Source: Deltaproteobacteria bacterium (GTDB lineage: Bacteria > Desulfobacterota > Desulfobacteria > Desulfobacterales > Desulfobacteraceae). Taken from it: a stretch of DNA of 7,892 nt. The translations under genes were made by a program, and so were the position numbers. Each line of letters opens with the position of its first letter. The stretch's first letter is position 1. Location: assembly GCA_003647385.1 (NCBI GenBank), contig QMMT01000072.1, positions 1 to 7,892 of the forward strand. Direction: 5' to 3'. Shown here piece after piece: positions 5,729-7,892 of the stretch. The notes below the pieces were generated by a model that was not told the origin of the DNA, searched no databases, and saw nothing but the letters and a program-made list of their open reading frames with translations.

Positions 5729-6650
5729 AAAATCGTTAAAAAATAAATCACCAAAAAACAATTCAAATAACTGGACCATCATTAAGATTCTTTCCTGGAC
5801 AGAATCCTATTTTAAAGATCATCCCATTGACAGTCCCAGATTAACAGCTGAAATGCTGCTTGCCCATTGTCTCGGAATAAAGCGGCTTGATCTCTATCTA
5901 CAACATGACCGGCCCTTACAGAAAGATGAGTTATCAAGGTTTAAGTCTTTCATCAAAAGAAGAATACTAAATGAGCCCGTGGCCTATATCACAGGTGAGA
6001 AAGGGTTTTTTGAATCTGATTTTAAAGTAGCAAAAGAGGTTTTGATTCCCCGGCCCGATACGGAAACCATTGTTGAAAAAGCGTTAGGCATATTAAATGC
6101 CGGTCAAGATAATTTAAAACCCATGAGGATTCTTGAGCTGGGAACGGGTTCCGGAGCAATCATTGTTTCTCTGGTAAAAGCTGTCCCGCATCATCTTTAT
6201 TTTGCATGCGATATTTCTGAAAAAGCCATTTTGATGGCAAAAAAAAATGCAGATAAAATTATTCCTCAAATGATGAATGACAGGATTTCTTTTTTTGCCG
6301 GAGACTGGTTTTCATCATTAAACGAAAATAAACTATTTGACCTGATCATTTCAAATCCACCTTATATCCCTACAAAGGATATTCAAACCCTGCAACCCGA
6401 AATAAGGCAGTTCGAACCCTTGCTTGCCCTGGATGGCGGCAGGGACGGACTCTCCTGTTTTAAAACCATTCTAAATGATGCGCATCGTTACCTTGTCCCA
6501 GGCGGCATACTTCTGCTTGAAATGGGTTTTGACCAGAAAGAAGGTGTTCAAAATATCTCAAAACAATATCCCCGGTATCAATCCATTGAATTCATAAAAG
6601 ATATGGCAGGGCACAACAGGGTGTTTTTAATTAAAAAATCAATTGATTAA
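5721..6650 (+). CDS. prmC: Release factor glutamine-N5 methyltransferase PrmC (HemK)
   Basis: PrmC uses S-adenosylmethionine to methylate the glutamine of the GGQ motif in RF1 and RF2, raising termination efficiency. The 309-residue product has a short helical N-terminal domain ([30 protein letters not shown]), the RPDTE segment, a SAM-binding loop ELGTGSG (139-145), ACDIS at the end of the second strand, and the catalytic NPPY (212-215). The start is TTG at 5721: an in-frame TAA at 5712-5714 rules out anything further upstream, and no other standard start occurs before the conserved N-terminal helix. It overlaps prfA by 8 bp, implying translational coupling. The first 17 or so residues are Lys/Asn/Ser-rich and look like a non-conserved leader. 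No clear terminator follows. Confidence 0.96.
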   Translation: MPEKSLKNKSPKNNSNNWTIIKILSWTESYFKDHPIDSPRLTAEMLLAHCLGIKRLDLYLQHDRPLQKDELSRFKSFIKRRILNEPVAYITGEKGFFESDFKVAKEVLIPRPDTETIVEKALGILNAGQDNLKPMRILELGTGSGAIIVSLVKAVPHHLYFACDISEKAILMAKKNADKIIPQMMNDRISFFAGDWFSSLNENKLFDLIISNPPYIPTKDIQTLQPEIRQFEPLLALDGGRDGLSCFKTILNDAHRYLVPGGILLLEMGFDQKEGVQNISKQYPRYQSIEFIKDMAGHNRVFLIKKSID

Positions 6651-6801
6651 ATTTTGGTTTTTTGATACATAAAGCAGGATTTTTTGTTGAATAGTAAAAA
6701 CTCACATTCAGGGACTTGAAAATCAGGTGCTTTTTAAAAGAAGTCGACTCTCAAGGATGATCTGAATGGTGGAAAAAACCATTAATTAATTTGGAGAACA
6801 A
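6651..6801 (+). promoter_or_regulatory. Intergenic leader region of rpsB with a hairpin before the ribosome-binding site
   Basis: This 151-nt AT-rich spacer has no convincing terminator for prmC, and I could not find a sigma70 promoter with acceptable spacing. It contains the palindrome AGTCGACT (6742-6749) and a 6-bp hairpin AATGGT/ACCATT (6765-6783, loop GGAAAAA) ten bases before GGAG (6793-6796). The rpsB leader is a site of uS2 autoregulation in E. coli and other bacteria; a similar role here is a guess from position only. Confidence 0.3.
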
Positions 6802-7683
6802 ATGGCTTACATTACAATTAGAGAACTTTTAGAGGCAGGTGTTCATTTCGGACATCAGACAAAACGCTGGAACCCAAAGATGAAAAAGTATATCTTTGGC
6901 GCAAGGAATGGAATTTACATCATTGATCTGCAGCAGACGGTAAAACTTTTTAAGACAGCCCATGATTTTATAAAGGATGTGGCTGCCAATGGGCAGGATA
7001 TCCTTTTTGTCGGGACAAAAAAACAGGCATCCGAGGCAATCTATGAAGAAGCGAATCGTGCCGAAAGTTTTTATGTTCAAAATCGGTGGCTTGGCGGTAT
7101 GTTGACCAACTTTCAGACCATTAAGAAAAATATCACCCGGTTTCATTTTTTAAGTTCAATTGAAAATGACGGTACCCTTGAAAATTATCCGAAAAAAGAA
7201 CAGGGCAAAATGCTCAAAGAAAAAGCCAAACTGGAGTTTGCTATTGGCGGCATCAGTCACATGAAAAAATTGCCTGGTGCAATTTTTGTTATTGATCCCA
7301 AAAATGAGTCTATTGCTGTAAAAGAGGGTAAAAGGCTTGGAATACCAATAGTTGCTGTTGTTGATACAAATTGTGACCCCGATGATATTGATTACGTGAT
7401 TCCTGGAAATGATGATGCCATTCGTGCCATTCGCCTTTTTGCTTCCCGCATTGCCGATGCCGGTATCGAGGGAAAGGCACTTTATGATGAAAAACAAAAA
7501 GCAGAAACCGATAAAAGCGAGACAGAAGAGAAAGCAGGTTTTTCCGATGAAAAAATAGTAGCGATAGAAGTCGTGTCTGACGGAACAGATGGCCCTGTCG
7601 TTGAAAAGATTAAAAGAAAAACCACACCAGTTGAAAGTTCAACAACACCCGTTGAAGAAACAAAAGAAGAAGTGACTGAGTAA
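6802..7683 (+). CDS. rpsB: 30S ribosomal protein S2 (uS2)
   Basis: uS2 is a late-assembling small-subunit protein on the back of the 30S particle, linked to bS1 binding. The 293-residue product starts [27 protein letters not shown], and contains [52 protein letters not shown] and [13 protein letters not shown], all conserved. The conserved core ends near residue 228. A charged tail of about 65 residues rich in Glu, Lys, Thr and Val follows, including two copies of TTPVE (274-278, 281-285). E. coli S2 is 241 residues, so the tail is an addition. GGAG (6793-6796) lies five bases before the ATG. tsf follows after 19 nt, the near-universal rpsB-tsf pair. Confidence 0.98.
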   Translation: MAYITIRELLEAGVHFGHQTKRWNPKMKKYIFGARNGIYIIDLQQTVKLFKTAHDFIKDVAANGQDILFVGTKKQASEAIYEEANRAESFYVQNRWLGGMLTNFQTIKKNITRFHFLSSIENDGTLENYPKKEQGKMLKEKAKLEFAIGGISHMKKLPGAIFVIDPKNESIAVKEGKRLGIPIVAVVDTNCDPDDIDYVIPGNDDAIRAIRLFASRIADAGIEGKALYDEKQKAETDKSETEEKAGFSDEKIVAIEVVSDGTDGPVVEKIKRKTTPVESSTTPVEETKEEVTE

Positions 7684-7702
7684 ATATAAGGAGTAAGTAA
7701 AA

Positions 7703-7892
7703 ATGGTGGAAATATCCGCAGCAATGGTAAAAGAGCTTCGAGAAGCAACCGGCTCAGGTATAATGGATTGTAAAAGAGTCCTTGCCGAGGCAGAAGGTGA
7801 TATGGAAAAAGCAATTGATTTTTTGAGAAAAAAAGGTTTGGCCAAAGCCGCAAAAAGAGCCGGGCGTTCAACCAGCGAGGGTCTTATTTATT
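7703..7892 (+). CDS. tsf: Elongation factor Ts, N-terminal part (runs off the window)
   Basis: EF-Ts is the nucleotide exchange factor that releases GDP from EF-Tu. Sixty-three codons are visible, starting [19 protein letters not shown], followed by [19 protein letters not shown] and the [16 protein letters not shown] segment. This is the UBA-like N-terminal domain and the start of the linker, with the conserved MDCK segment intact. AAGGAG (7688-7693) sits nine bases before the ATG. No terminator separates it from rpsB, so the two are cotranscribed. The rest of the protein, including the TDVGF motif that contacts EF-Tu, lies outside the window if present. Confidence 0.97.
   Translation, partial: MVEISAAMVKELREATGSGIMDCKRVLAEAEGDMEKAIDFLRKKGLAKAAKRAGRSTSEGLIY

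Noticed and set aside
7482..7871. Long open frame on the minus strand across the rpsB end and tsf start
   Set aside because: It is antisense to two certain genes, resembles no known family, and is explained by codon bias of the plus-strand genes.
1..7892. CRISPR array, insertion sequence, toxin-antitoxin pair or retron-like structure
   Set aside because: No spaced direct repeats, transposase motifs, terminal inverted repeats, paired small genes or reverse transcriptase motifs were seen on either strand.

Overview
This window is an ordinary AT-rich bacterial chromosome segment carrying mostly core information-processing genes. Gene content, protein style and the order rho-rpmE-prfA-prmC followed by rpsB-tsf suggest a Desulfobacterota (deltaproteobacterial) genome, possibly a Desulfobacterales sulfate reducer. 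That placement is inference from protein resemblance and cannot be proven from the window alone.

Layout. Positions 1-417 hold the 3'-truncated remnant of an HprK-related kinase A gene, closed by a terminator. Positions 418-744 hold a minus-strand tRNA-Gln(CUG) with its own promoter and terminator, plus a probable plus-strand promoter. Positions 745-1742 hold a short ABM-domain gene coupled by an ATGA overlap to larE, a PP-loop sulfur transferase for the nickel-pincer cofactor. A bidirectional terminator separates larE from the convergent ndk (minus strand). ndk and coaE diverge from a compact shared promoter region, and coaE looks leaderless. From 2912 onward everything reads on the plus strand: rho with a good sigma70-type promoter at the end of coaE, then rpmE, a strong intrinsic terminator, prfA, prmC (overlapping prfA), a 151-nt spacer, rpsB, and the start of tsf, which runs off the right edge.

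How the genes fit together. rho (transcription termination), rpmE (bL31), prfA (RF1), prmC (methylates the GGQ glutamine of RF1), rpsB (uS2) and tsf (EF-Ts) form a transcription-termination and translation block. coaE makes coenzyme A and ndk balances nucleoside triphosphates. larE is the only clearly accessory metabolic gene, and its usual partners larB and larC are not in view.

I found no new multi-gene system, CRISPR array, transposase or toxin-antitoxin pair. The observations most worth checking are the decayed left edge next to tRNA-Gln, the truncated ABM gene joined precisely to larE, the leaderless-looking coaE start, the terminator placed 14 nt before the prfA start codon, and the C-terminal tail on uS2. 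Promoter, terminator and leader calls were made by eye.
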